64,000 bases of DNA from Xanthostigma xanthostigma (taxonomy: Eukaryota; Arthropoda; Insecta; Raphidioptera; Raphidiidae): the NCBI GenBank assembly GCA_963575645.1, contig OY754464.1, forward strand, positions 70,034,948 to 70,098,947, given 5' to 3'. Shown one piece after another: positions 35,223-48,500 of this stretch. Made by a program: the position numbers and the translations under genes. Each line of letters begins with the position of its first letter. Position 1 is the first letter of the stretch. The notes beneath the pieces were generated by a model. It saw nothing but the letters and a program-made list of their open reading frames with translations, searched no databases and was not told the origin of the DNA.

Positions 35223-36966
35223 TTACTTGCCCCCTCCTCACCGTGATCTGTGACACTTATTTCTTTCCTCGCCGTACCACTCGTGTATAGAAATTTTATT
35301 TAGATACGTCTTGACAATATTTTTCTGCTTGGTTCCTGCGTGTTTTTATAAAAATAAAGTTCGAACTTTCTCAATTTTTTATTTCGGGGGATGGTGGGGA
35401 ACTAGCTATTTGCCTCGGACGCCGGCAAGTGCATCTATGGCACTGTATATTAAAAAGGAGAAACCATAAACGAAATCAAAGGAAATGAAACGGTTTGAAT
35501 TTTTATCAGTTTTTAATGTAATAATTAATTGTTATTAGTCTTATCTAATCTATGCCTAGAAGTTGTGTAACTGGCTTTAATTATTACAATAATAAGAGCG
35601 TTCACTTTATGTTCGATTGTTGCGTATATACGGAATGTTTCGCAAAACTGAAACCACCCAACCATACGCTACAAACGTTTCACAAAATCTAAATCAGCCA
35701 AGCATTAATTTAGTTTGTATGTTTTCCTGACTATTAATATATGCGAAATTACAAAGAATTTTCAAAGAGAAAATTTTGGAATAAGTAATATAATACCAAA
35801 GGATGCCTGTAGAAATATTTTAACGGACAGGACCAAAACTTTATTTATAAGATATGGTCGGGCTAAGATGAAGTTCCAGTCAAAATAAACATTATCGCTA
35901 GTTTATTTTTAAAAAATATATATATTTCACAGGAGCACGGAAGATGGCAACGGTACTGGACTTATTGATGTAGGTACTACTAATGATCGTCTTCTAAAAG
36001 AACAGATACGTAACTTTGCAATGGTGGACGGTGGTTGATACTGATAAGTGTGATAACATAGTGACTATTCATAAAATCAGGATAACAGCAATTGCAAGGT
36101 AGATACTCTTCTTTTCAAAAGATGGGCATAAAAATTGACCAGTCTGTTCAGTGATGTTGAACTTCTCTTGAAACTGGGTAGTCGGCTAATAGAACTAGCC
36201 TGACCTTACTGTCGTATTACTGATCATACCCCGAGTTTTGATACTCCGACTTACGTAAATTCGGTATTATGTTATTTTCACTTTAACCACTTTACGGTCT
36301 TTACGTCGTCATTTTTGAGTAAAAAATGAATACGAAAAATGTTTTTACCATATACGTAAGTACCTACAAAAAAAAGAATTTGCCTGGATTTGAACCATCA
36401 GCTCACGTCTTACATAATTGCGTTTATTTAGAAGCTGGAAGGCTATAATAGATAGATAGACAGACAGACATAATAGTGAGAGGGTTTGTAGTCTACGGGT
36501 TCCATTCTTCGACATTAAAAATGACTGAAGTCACTATATCGTCATGGAAACCGAAACAAAACAATCCGTACATAATATTATTATAGTTATAAAACAAAAT
36601 GCATCGTAGTAGGCGTACCTTGAAACAAACGTATAACTGTCGAAGTCAACCTGCGGAACCGCCGCACAGTGAAAGTGTTTCCAAGTCGAGAAGCGCAAAT
36701 CACTGTTATTAATACATTAACACACAACCAATTTTATACGTTATATGTTAATGCTTTGTGTACCTACATCGTACTTTATTAATTATATAATTAAACGGTG
36801 TCAGCTTGAACAACCCCATGTCTGTGGGACCTCCAAGAGAGAAAGGTTGTAGATTATAGACGCTCAACAACTTATATCATCAGCGGTTGGGCATCCGAGA
36901 GAAGCAGTAAAGAAAATGTCAGAGATCAAAATTACAATCCTAATAACTTTTTCTTAAATGAAATAT
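35223..36966. other. Intergenic, no gene seen
   Basis: AT-rich, with a short gata/gaca microsatellite at about 36450-36472. No supportable gene. Confidence 0.4.
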
Positions 36967-37300
36967 AAAAATTCCAGCCAATTGGGCGACGGAACCATTC
37001 CAACTTCAAAATGTTGACATTTGATATAGTATAATGAAAAAAATAAAATTTCAGATATCACGCGAGATGACGCGGGTAATGGCTAGTATTCAATATGATA
37101 TTTGCTATTCGTTGCCACGGTTTTAATTTTCAAAATATTTCTGAAATTATTAAGCCGTTATGAAAAGTATAGCATATATCTCTTCTGCGCATGCGCCGAT
37201 TTTCCCCAAAAACAATAGGGCTCTTCATATTTGCATACCAAACATCCTCTCAAAATTTGGTTTCAATTCGCGTATCCGTTTGACCTGTATCGTGCTCATA
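36967..37300 (+). repeat. Left arm of a 3.3-kb-span inverted repeat
   Basis: The segment starting aaaaattccagccaattggg and holding tcttctgcgcatgcgccgat is found in inverse at 39740-40240. The arms share blocks of 50-130 bp separated by indels. The distance suggests two opposite insertions of one element, or a decayed large foldback. Confidence 0.65.
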
Positions 37301-38055
37301 AACAGACGCTCGGAGTTTTTCCAAAAATCTGTTTTTTTGGATTCGGGGTACCTCAAAACGAAAAGATATTGCAACATTTTTGAAAAGTGATTTTTAACCA
37401 AAACTAGCACCATTTGGGTTGGAATGGTAAAAATACACATACAAGAAGCTCTATTTGTATCTTTGTTGACTCAAAGAAGGTGACGTTGAACACTTTTGTT
37501 TCTGAAAAGAGGGCATTGACAAAATAAGTTTGGGAATATATCTGTTTTAAACAATTGGTATTTTATTAGACCCAATATAGAGAGCAGTTGTCCACGCCTA
37601 CTGTACAGGTATTCTTGCAAAATGTTTACTGCACTGTACCTATCTCCTGTATGTTGAAATTGGCGTAATGATAGTTATTAATTGCATATATATTGGCATT
37701 TTAAATCGTTAGTGCAACTTGAAAAGTGGGTATCTGCTGCAAGAAATAGTCATTCATCCAAAACATGGTCTTCCGGATTAAAACATTTTATTATGTCAAA
37801 ACAGATAGGCTGAAAAACTTATGATTGAAAAAGGATTACCTATTGAAGGTTTGTTCCTACAGACAATCACGAGTTTTAGTTCTGAAAAGCGACACGCTTG
37901 TAACTTTTCCATAACGGTATGTCCCAAATATATGACACAATGAAAACTAGTCTCAAACTTGTGTGTTGGAACAGCTGACGCGGTATTTACAATACACAAG
38001 AAAACAAATACAACGGATAAACTCAAAAACTTACGTCGAATTCTCTGTACAGTTC
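37301..38055. other. Intergenic, no gene seen
   Basis: AT-rich DNA with several short chance frames and no supportable feature. Confidence 0.35.
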
Positions 38056-38902
38056 TAAATAGTTGGCAAAACCAAAAGTGCACATCCCGCAAGTTTTCCA
38101 CTGTATGATAAAAAAATAACAATTAAAAAATATTTTTAATAAATTTAAAAAGATTTAAAAATTTAAAGAAATAAATAATTAAAAATTGAAAAAATATTTT
38201 TTTTAAGTTTGCAAAAATAAAAAAAATTAAGAACTATACATAATATAATATATAATTAATATCAAGTGGAATAAAATAAAACAAAATAAAAAGAAAAAAA
38301 AAAGAAAAAAATTCAATGATTTCGTAAGGAATCGAACCCAGGACCTTGCCCTTGGGGATCCAACGACATAACCATTACGCCACGCCGGCCTACTACGTGT
38401 AGTGGTGTTATCACGGTATAGAAGTGTAGCACTTGTTTTATGGATTACACTATATTTACACAGCAATTATTATATTGTTTTTTTAAACTATTAGCTGTCA
38501 AAAATAATAAAATAAAACTGTTTATAAAAATTAAACTACTGAACACATTTTAGTGAATTTAAATAGGGTTCTGGTCTGATAGTAAACAAAGTGAATAAAA
38601 TATAACCCAAGGCAATCCGATCAAAATTGCGATCTGTAGAGTCGTGACGTACGTACATACGTACAGACCAACCGACAACTGCTGTTTGTGATTTTCAATT
38701 ACAATTTTAATAGTATTTATGAACTCGAATTGATTTAAAAATGGTTCTGTTTTATAGATTAGAATCTCCTCTTTTCAAAAAGCTTTAATTTGAATGGATT
38801 TTGTGTGAAATTAACTTAGATATAACTTCTTATATGAACGAAAGTCAGCTCTGACGCACAAAGCGATAATAAAGCACATACCGCTAGCTTAGCGGTATGT
38901 GC
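38056..38902 (-). mobile_element. Composite element with internal tRNA-like promoter, copy 2
   Basis: Same termini as the copy at 24823-25582 (gtgcacatcccgcaa on one side, gcggtatgtgcaa on the other). The tRNA-like part on the minus strand at about 38318-38390 has A box (tggcgtaatggtt) and B box (ggttcgattcc). The terminal hairpin here is gcacataccgc/gcggtatgtgc with a short tagctta-type loop. Confidence 0.6.
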
Positions 38903-39739
38903 AACTAATGCGATACATGGCCACGTGTTGCGCCTGCACGATCTTAGGAATTACTTAATGGCATTCTGATTAAAAATTCTTTGACTACCCGCAAACTTGT
39001 GTGATTTTCTAAATTATTCGCATGAGAATGCTTTTTTAGCAAAGGCGTATGAGCCGTCAGTTTGCGAACGTTTTGGGGTTATTGAGCGAAAAGAACTAAT
39101 GATAAAATTGGGAACGCTCAAATGATCAACATGTCGTCTAAACACGCAGATTTGTTTGCATGTTCGGTGCAAAGATTTGGTCCGGTGTTCACTTTCAACC
39201 AAACTAACAATTTTGAAAAGGTCCATAAAATTGCAATTTTTATATTCATACCTATGATATTTATGTATAATAAAGTATAGTAGTACACGGATTATATGTC
39301 AATGGGTCACCTCTATATCGGTTAATCGAGTCTTCCGCATTAAACATCAAGATATTTCTCATTTCATGCTAGGAGTACAGGTGTTTTTTTAAAGAAATTT
39401 TATACAGTAATTTATCAATTATTGAACTCACAACTTCGCTGAACATTTATTGCACACACCGCAATCGGTATAATGTGCTTTATATAGTCGTTTTGCGCGC
39501 CAGAACTGAGTTTCGCTTATCCAAGTAGGTCTATAGCTGAATTTCCAAAAACTGTAGCTTTTTAAAAAAATGGAGATTATGTTTTATAAAAAGGAATCTT
39601 TGTTAGATTGATTCCAGTTCATAATAAGTCCTAATTTTTTTAACTGCTAACAGCAGACTTGTGGGTTGGTATGTACGTTCGTATCGAGCTCTACTGGTAG
39701 GTCGCAATTCTTGACGTGTGAGCACGATACAGGTCAAAC
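38903..39739. other. Intergenic, no gene seen
   Basis: No supportable feature. Confidence 0.35.
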
Positions 39740-40240
39740 CAATAAGCGAATTGAAACCATATTTTGGGAGGATGTTTGGTATGCAAATATGAAGAGCCCT
39801 ATTGTTTTTGGAGAAAATCGGCGCATGCGCAGAAGAGATATGAGCTATAACACTGTTTTTTATTTATAATAATGGTATACTTTTCATAACGCTTATTATT
39901 CTATTTATTTTTTCAAGAAAGCTTCGTTAAAAAGTTTTTTTCTAAACTTTATAGTTTCGACAATGTTTTGAAATTTAAAAAAATCAGCTGTTCTTGTGTT
40001 TTGTAGATCTGTCAGAAATAAACTATATAGCTAAGCATGCTTTGATTAATTTTTACATGACGTGGAACATATGTATAGGTAACCATAGCAACGACTATAG
40101 CAAATATCATATTAAATACTAGCTATTACCCGCGTCACCTCACGCAATATCAGAAATTTTATTTTCTTGACTATACTATATCAAATGTCAATATTTTTGA
40201 AGTTGGAATGGTCCCATCGCCCAATTGGCTGGAATTTTTT
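39740..40240 (-). repeat. Right arm of a 3.3-kb-span inverted repeat
   Basis: Inverse of 36967-37300, with about 200 bp of extra DNA between the shared blocks (roughly 39880-40090). Contains atcggcgcatgcgcagaaga and ends in cgcccaattggctggaattt. Confidence 0.65.
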
Positions 40241-40604
40241 GCTTTATTTGCTCTCAGAATATAAGCCTTGTTGAAATTCATTGGCGTGGTATACCTATAG
40301 GTATCAACGCATTTTATAAACTGATTTTGTGGGCTGGTGACTGACCTAAATAGGCAAGCAGACATTTTGGTAGATTTAAAATGCAAACCGGTTGTAAAGC
40401 TGTGTATAAATAAGGAAGCCAATTAAATGTTTGTGGACGCTTCACTGTGCAATGCGTAAAAATTTTTATTTTATATTTTTATGATACCATTCATAAGATG
40501 CAATCGTGTCGCTGTAAAACTGAAATATAACATTGGCACAATAGACAACAATAAAATTCAACTGATTGTTTTTTTGTAATGTTTCATGATTCCAATTTTG
40601 ACGA

Positions 40605-41267
40605 CCGCACACACTTGTCAAGCATAAACCTGCACGACCTGCACAGCATGAAACAAAAAAGTCAGTTCGTGAAGGTACCCGTGTTATATTTAAAGCCTCT
40701 ACTACACACGTGGCCAGCACCGCCACTCAAATAAGTGCCCATCATCGCCGCGATGATTGCCTAGCCCTCCACACAATCGTGCCGGTCCGATTGTGTGTAC
40801 GGGCGCACGATGCTGGCCACGCATTCCTTTGATGTACCGACAATCAACCGATTACTGCCGATTACAGGCGATTATGTCCACGCACCGACGAATATGCCCT
40901 CTACACAATCGTGAGTGTCTGTAAGTGGCGGTGCTGGCCACTTGTGTAGTGGAGCCATAACGAAGTAGTGCACATTAGACCCAGAACCTGCAACCATCAG
41001 CCAGCTATACGACTCTCAGTCGGTCGCCTGCAATTTCTGCCTAGCCGTGCTGAACCGATCTAGTGTGCTAGTGATGTCTCGTTTTAATTAATGAAACCAC
41101 TTGAAAACTCCAAAATGTCTACCGCAGTACCGCACATCACGAAACCTGCAACTAAAATTGGATGATTTGTGTAGGTTTGTGCTCATGGGGTCTAGTGTGC
41201 GATATCGGCAGGTTGCAGGTGTGTGCAGTGCAGATCGTGCAGGTTTATGCTTGACAAGTGTGCGCGG
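40605..41267. mobile_element. Element with CCGCRCACACTTGTCAAGC termini
   Basis: The left end ccgcacacacttgtcaagca and the complement of the right end (ccgcgcacacttgtcaagca) match over about 45 bp. It has no coding content and is interrupted by the MITE at 40695-40955. A truncated relative is near 18960-19110. Confidence 0.65.
40695..40955. mobile_element. Nested GC-rich MITE with ~33-bp termini
   Basis: Inverted ends with gtggccagcaccgccact in common, preceded by gcctctactacacac on the left and the complement of cttgtgtagtggagcc on the right. The inside has repeated 'acaatcg' and 'cgattac' motifs. I see no clear target duplication, so the superfamily is open. Confidence 0.65.
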
Positions 41268-41923
41268 TTTTTTAAACTTATGTTATTTTGTCATTTTTAC
41301 CTGGTTTATCATTTATTTAGATCAAATAATGTATGGGAAGAATGATACATACTTCTAGTTTGTTTTGGAAGCATTACCATCAAAGATTGACCTCACAGAA
41401 ATTAGAGACTTCCGGAAATGTTTTGCATGTGTTTTGTATGCACACACACATTAAAGCTCGTATTATAGACCTATGCCAGGGGTTGCGAATCTATGGTACG
41501 CGTGCCACAGGTGGAACGCAACAGATCATTATGGGCACGGCATTGATTGAGGTGCAAAACCGAAATGATTAAAAATATGCTAGATATCGAAAAAAAATGA
41601 CTATCGCCAAATAACAAATACGAAAAAGTTTCATGACGCTCAGTGTATTATTGAAATTATTCTTTTCATCTATGTTCAATTTTTGACAACTAAATTTCTT
41701 TGGCTGCTTGTCGGCACGTCATGCACGTCATGGCTACATTAAAAAAATTTGAAAAAGTTGGCACTTTGGTATAGAAAGGTTTGCCACCCCTGTGACCTAT
41801 GCGAATGAAGAAAGGGTCATATTGAACAGCTGATGAACAGTCACCTTAATAAGATTATTTTGATTTAATACATTATGTAATAATATATAATTGGAATTAG
41901 TATAGTAACGGGAACATAATAAC
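41268..41923. other. Intergenic or 5' intron, no gene seen
   Basis: Near 41480-41530 and 41770-41790, 'gccaggggttgcgaatctat' and 'ttgccacccctgtg' look like opposite ends of a hAT MITE (terminal CAGGGGTTG against its complement); the boundaries are imprecise. Confidence 0.4.
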
Positions 41924-41931
41924 ATTATGGC

Positions 41932-42367
41932 CAGTGGCGGATCCACGGGGGGGGGGTTCGGGTCCAACCCCCCCCCCCTTCCAGAGAATCAAAAATCCCA
42001 AATTAAACATTCACCAAATTGATCTAACTGAGGACGAAATTCTCCAAACTTTTTTCAAAAAGCCTCGAAAATTGCAGAATACATCAAAATCAATGTACCT
42101 AGCTTTGGTTCACTTCAATTTTTTTTTTATTTTATTGAACATGTTGCTCTTTTTGTAAAGATAGAATTCATTTTATTGTATTTCATATAAACGAGTGTGT
42201 TGGTAGAATTGACTTGAACTTCGCATGTACATAATACACTATGGAATAATTTATATATACAAAATGATCTCAAAAAACTGCATATCAGTTGGAAAAACAT
42301 TTTTCGCAAAAGGAGTAAAAATTTTTCAAGACCCCCCCCCCTTGCCGAAATCCTGGATCCGCCACTG
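41932..42367. mobile_element. hAT-type MITE with perfect 8-bp target duplication
   Basis: Ends cagtggcggatcca and tggatccgccactg, each followed inward by a G/C run. The exact duplication attatggc lies at 41924-41931 and 42368-42375. It is 436 bp and non-coding, and sits about 140 bp before the 3' splice site that precedes the PEAK start codon. Confidence 0.85.
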
Positions 42368-42507
42368 ATTATGGCTCCATGTGAAAACGAACATTAAACC
42401 AAAAAGTACTCAATTCGAATACTGGCTGAAGGCTAAAGCCAGAGCCAACAAACCAAGTAAAAAAACGAACATTAATACGAACTAATATCAATGTCTTTTT
42501 GTTTCAG

Positions 42508-45500
42508 TTATTCCTAATATTTCTGTTCCAATATGTCTGTTATCTGTCAGAATTTTGTTCAAAATGCGTGGAAAAAAGACTTGTGTTCAAATTGCTTCAA
42601 ATCTAAAGAAGAACATAATTTCACCGTACATAAAAGTTTGCACAACGGTTCACCTGAAATCTCTTTACAAAATGACACGCCATCGCTTCAGAGTATAATG
42701 AAGAATTCGTTCGATAAGAAACCGAAACGAAAGGTTTGTTTTCCAAACGAAGAAAGTGAAGTTATCGGATATGGAGGCGAAGTTTGGAGTGATGGCGATG
42801 AATTTGAACTATCTGAAACCTCATTGGATGATGATATTGAATCATTATCCACCGATAGCGACGATGATAAAGATCTTGTGCGGTTAACTAAATCGAACAC
42901 TGAATTTAATGCGTTCAACGCAAATCTATTGAATGAAAATAATTCAGTTAGTGAAATGAGAAAAACTTTTGCTCAACTTCTACTCGGAAAGCCGCAGACC
43001 GATTCAAAAGGGCGTAAGCAAACGCTGAAAGTTTCGGTTACCCCGTTCGGACAAGAATCGGTTACAACTAACATTGCGGCACAACCTAAAGTTTTCAAAA
43101 GCAAATTATCACACATTCCAATCGCTAAAAACAAAGACGCGTTATTAGACTCTAAAACAAATGTAATTCTAACTTCGTTCAGTAAAAATACTGACGATCC
43201 AATGACCGAAGAAAAGTCGTTATTAGAAGAAATAACCGAAACACTTGAAAAAAATAATTCGGTAGTTCAAATTAAAAACTCTAAAAACGAAGCAAATCAA
43301 ACGAAACACGATACAAACAATAAAAATAATAACTCTTCTGAAAAAAATGATAACGAAATAATTATGACACGCGCGGAGTGTGTTATTATTAATGGTAATG
43401 GTACGGTTGAGGATACTGAAAACAAATTAAGTGTTAGTACCATGAAATCTTTGTATGACAATGAAATAAGGAAAAATGGAGTAACGAGACATACGGGTAT
43501 AAAAAGAGGTGAAGAAAAACCGGCCATTTATCAAAATTACTGTAATAATGAAAAATTAGTTTCAGAAAAAATTATATTACTTACTGGTACTAATACAAAT
43601 AAAAAAACTGTAACCGAAAAAACGATTATAGAAAATGAATATGTTGAAAAAATTCAGGAAACTGTTTTACTTGAAGCGAAAAGTCCTACTTTGATAAAAA
43701 ATGATACGTCTAAAAGTACAGAAAGATTGATTATCACTTCAAACAATTTTGAAAACGAATCATCTGATGTGAAAAACTTTGAAAAAATTGTTAAAGAAGA
43801 TTTGAATCATACTGTTACAAAAACAGTTATTAAAAACAAAATGATCGAAAGTGATAATCATGAATTAGTTAGTAAAAATCTTGATGAAAGTAAAACTGAA
43901 AAAAAGACTGTTAAAGATGAAGCCTCTGTTACTGTTGTGAGAAAACTTGAAAACGATAATAAATCTACGTCTGTTAGAAAAAAGAGTTTTGAAGAAATGA
44001 GTGAAAAAGTATTGGGACTACCACCAGTGCCTCCAGCGAAGATTGCAGATAACATATTTACTGCTGAAGATAGCAGAGAGTTAGCCGGAGAACCGGATGG
44101 CAGGGCAGATCCCGACATATCAAATGAACCTCCAGAATTACCTCGAAGTCCACCGCCACCTCTTGTTGACCCAAGACCTTCGTTTTTACACAATCCTTTA
44201 AAAAAACCGCCCGCCATTGAAAAGCCACGTATTCCTGCCAAACCTAACAAAATCCTCCAACAAATAATAAATCACAAACCTCAAATGCAAGTCGCTCCAC
44301 AAATGGTTGCTAACAAAGATGTTATTGATAATGAAAATAAAATAACAGAGGAACCGGAAATATCGATAGGTAATGAAGTCACTATTGAAATGTATAAGAA
44401 AACGCCATTAACAAAGCAAGATTCAAATGGTTCGGAAAGCAATCGCATTTCGAATAAACGCAAAGCTCCCAAACCACCGAATTCTACGGGCTCAGATGAA
44501 GTGCCGAATACGATTTATACTCGAAATAGTAATTGTAATATTAACGGTGATTCTCCTGTTGCCAGAGAAAAAGAAAAACGCGAAAGAGCTTCATCGTGTA
44601 GTCCTAAATTTCGACACGGAATTAATAATAATCCTAACGGCGAGTCAACGCCAAATTTGGCGGCTCCAGAACCTGCACCTAGGAGATCGTTATCGTTATC
44701 ACAGGATAGTCTAACTCCGTTAGATAAAACTGTGGACGAGAAGAAAAAAGCTCGCGGTAGGTTTTCATTAAAAAAATTCTTAAGAATGGGTAGTAATAAA
44801 GAAATGGATAAGAATTCTCCCGTTCCCTTTAAAAAAATCGAAGACGTGAAAATTCCAACGCCTCAGCCGAAACCTCGTTTAGTAATAGTTCATCCATTAG
44901 AATTAAATGGGTCAGCTGTCGAAGTCGTCAAATCGGAATCGTTAATGAATCTAAATATTGACAAGAAATTGGACGAAGAAACAGACATATCGAACAGTCC
45001 AGTTTCGTTTAGTAGCGAACGAAATACACCGTCGCCTATTCGACCTAGTAAACCTCCACCTCCACCGCGGAGATCCGAAGAATCGAAAGATTCTAAGCCA
45101 TCTCGACCTCCACCTCCGAAATCTGCAGAACTTTTACGGCAGCAAAAACTTCCGAATGAAACCGATACTGCGAAATTAAATTCAACATCTAATAACAATT
45201 TATACGCTAATCTGGGTGAAATCAGATCTGCTTTAGCACCTTTGAAACCAGTAAGAACTGCAAGTATGAGAGAAAGGGAAGTAGCAGCTATGGAAGCACA
45301 AAAAAGAAGAATTCTCACCAAAAACGAGCATGGTTACGAATCTGTTAGTATAAGAAATAAAGAGTACACGGAAAATATTTATGAATATGTGACAACTCAC
45401 AGATCGAATTCGCCTGAAAGCGACTTAACAAATGGAAAAAATGATTTGACAACAAGTAATCAAATAGTCAAGTTCAAAAATGTAGTTCAACCACAAAGGA

Positions 45501-48500
45501 GATCTGATGGCAGTATGGAAAATGGACCTGATTATTGTAAATTTCAAAGTAACTTTCCACGTGCTGCGTCACTGACGTACTGTGGAAGTGAAACCGAATC
45601 AGAAATCTACTCTCCATATAGTTTTTGCGGCAGTGAAAATGACGTAAGTTTTGAATAAATTATTTCTTTTATAGACAATCATATTATGTAGGTACTTCCA
45701 CTGAAGAAATCATCTACTATAATACATTGCATTAAAAACGCCGATCAATTCATACTAACTTAAAGCTATCATAGAGGACCGTGACGTGGCAATATCGCCA
45801 ATGTTTGTTAAAAATGAAATCAGTTATTGATTTATTATGCCTGTACTTATTTTCACTTACTGAACATACTAGAAATTTTACTGTAAACATGTTTAAATTA
45901 ATTATTATTGATGCAGAATCTTTCGTCGGAAAATCTAACTTTCATCATGTCCGTTAAAATGTACAGTTCGTAAATAGCCATAGGAATAATTGCCAGATGA
46001 CTATATTTAAAAACGCTGTAAATGACATTAGATGAGCAATTTTAGAATAATTTAATTTGGGGGAAAAGTAGAGAAAATTACTTCTTGAATACTAATTACA
46101 TTTATTGACATCCCTGCTGCATTTTTTCTTCAGTGAATAAAATTGTAATTTATTTTTTATTACTTACAGATTGATGATAGCGATTGGTTTTCTCCTGGAA
46201 ATAGAACCTGTAAATTGAGATCACGTAAAGGCAGGAGCGTAGTCCATAAAAACTTGGAGGATAATTACGGAGCCGTCGTTGTGGCTAATCATGAAGCTCT
46301 CGTGCAAGTTTTAGAAAACGTAGGCCATTTTGAACTTCTTTTTGCTTCCGTGCTCCGTAAGGAACTAGAAATATGGTGATGGGGTCGAAATTTCGTGTCA
46401 GATTAATTGTCTTACCCTCAAAACGTAAAAAAAAATTTATTTTCCGCATGACGGCTGTGCGATGTATGTGTGTCTGTGGAATTTTACGTCTGTAATTTTT
46501 TTAATGTTTATTTAGTAAGTATAAGGACTCCAGGCCTATTGATTTTGGTGCCAGTCAGATCTAAATATACGCAATTTTGAGAATATTTTTTACCTGTAGG
46601 CTGTAATAATATCAAATCTTTGATTAACGTCTGATTATAACTCTTCAATAAATAAAATTATCGACCAATTTTTCAGACAATATATTAATAAACAATATAA
46701 AATTAATACATTAACGTTTCAATCCGGATTTGGACCTTCTTCAGAATTGATCTAAAAATAAAAAAATAATTAATATTTAAATATAATTCACTTTTTATAG
46801 ATCAATTCTGAAGAAGGTCCAAATCCGGATTGAAACGTTAATGTATTAATTTTATATTGTTTGTTAATATATTGTCTGAAAAATTGGTCGAAAATTTTAT
46901 TTAATGTAATAATATCATTTATACTCTATCCCAGTGATGGCGAACCTTTTTCAGAAGTGTGTCAAATTTTGTTAATTATTTTTTTTAGTACTAGCTCGCG
47001 GGCTATTAAGTGGCGTTACTTGGAAAGGGAGAGGGGGGTGGTTAAATACTATTTTTTTTCTAGTTCAAAACTTTTTTGGACGACACACAACGTTTTACAA
47101 CCATACTGGATTCAGCGTGTTTTTTTCTATAAACATGATGATTTGCCAAAGTTCCGTCAAAAATCGTTTTTTTTTTAAAGATGTATGCCTTGGAAGTGTT
47201 CCAAAAATCGAATTCTTATACTTTTGAAATCTAGAAAGCTTACAGAAAAACAGTAACAGCTCTTAGTAATGCAGTGTAAGCATCAAGTGTGAATAACGGT
47301 ACGGAACACTCAGGGCGCGAGTTCTACTCGCTTTGTCCGTCTTATTTTTAGTATTATTGCCTGTTCTCTCTTTTATGATATAAAAAATGAGCTTATAGAA
47401 ATAAACGCGTGGGTCAGTGTCTGACCCGCGGGTCATAGGTTCGGCATCACTGCTCTATCCTATAAGTACTTTCTGGTAAATTCCACAGACATTTTTTTTA
47501 TAAAAAAAATATTTTGGAACATGAAAGGTATGGTTCTCCTTAGCGATGATAGTAAAATCTCAAGTTCCATTTATGATGGATAGAATTGCGGTTTTTTTCT
47601 GGTTAATACATTTAAATATAATGCATAAATATGATAGAAATGAGAGGCTAGTAGAATTTGCTATATAGAATCTGTGTATCAACTCTGGAAATAAGTTAAT
47701 TGACATTTCTTTTATTACCAGGTTAATCAATCATCTACGATACCGTTAACTTTACGCTGTCTCAAAACGTCGTCAAACTTGAGATGGAAAGATTTTTCGC
47801 TAGTCGATGGTATCCCGGCTATTTTAGTCGGTAAAAGGGTGTTTCACACAGCATTATGGGGCGCACATCATGTGACGCTTTGTATAACGATGGAACAAGG
47901 GTCATTACTGCAAACAAATACGCTTTCGTTGTCGCATTTTGGCTTGACTCCTATCACGGAATTTAACGATTTGGTACCTATAGAGTCTTTACCAAAGATG
48001 AATATTGATGTTAAGGAAATTCAAGGTAATCAGTAAAAATTATTATTGATTTATTTAGGATCACAAAATTACCACAGTTATCATGACTTGGGCATTTTTA
48101 ATTTAATATTATTTTTAGTAATAAATTGAAAATCCAATTGATACTTTCATTAGTTCTCAGATCAGAACTTAAAAACTATTGCCTGAGAGCTGGCTACGGA
48201 GAAAATAGGTGACTCGGTGCAGAGCTGAAAATTTGCAGAATAATAGGAGATAGTACAAGTAAGTAGGGAAAAAAACTGCCAGAAGGCTAGGCGGAAGATA
48301 AAGAGCCGCCAGAAGGCGCTAATGTTGCGAAAAATCAGTGCACTTCTGGCAATTTCTATACTTATTCTGTAATTCAAAACTAGATTATATAAAATATTAT
48401 ATAATCTAGTTTTGAATAACTATCTAATGTATAATATATAATATATATAATAATATATATTATACATTAGATAGTTATAAGGGCATACTGAAAATTCAAA

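Noticed and set aside
43858..45321. Minus-strand frames of 130 and 143 codons rich in Ser, Gly and Leu
   Set aside because: Antisense shadows of the proline- and serine-rich PEAK exon.
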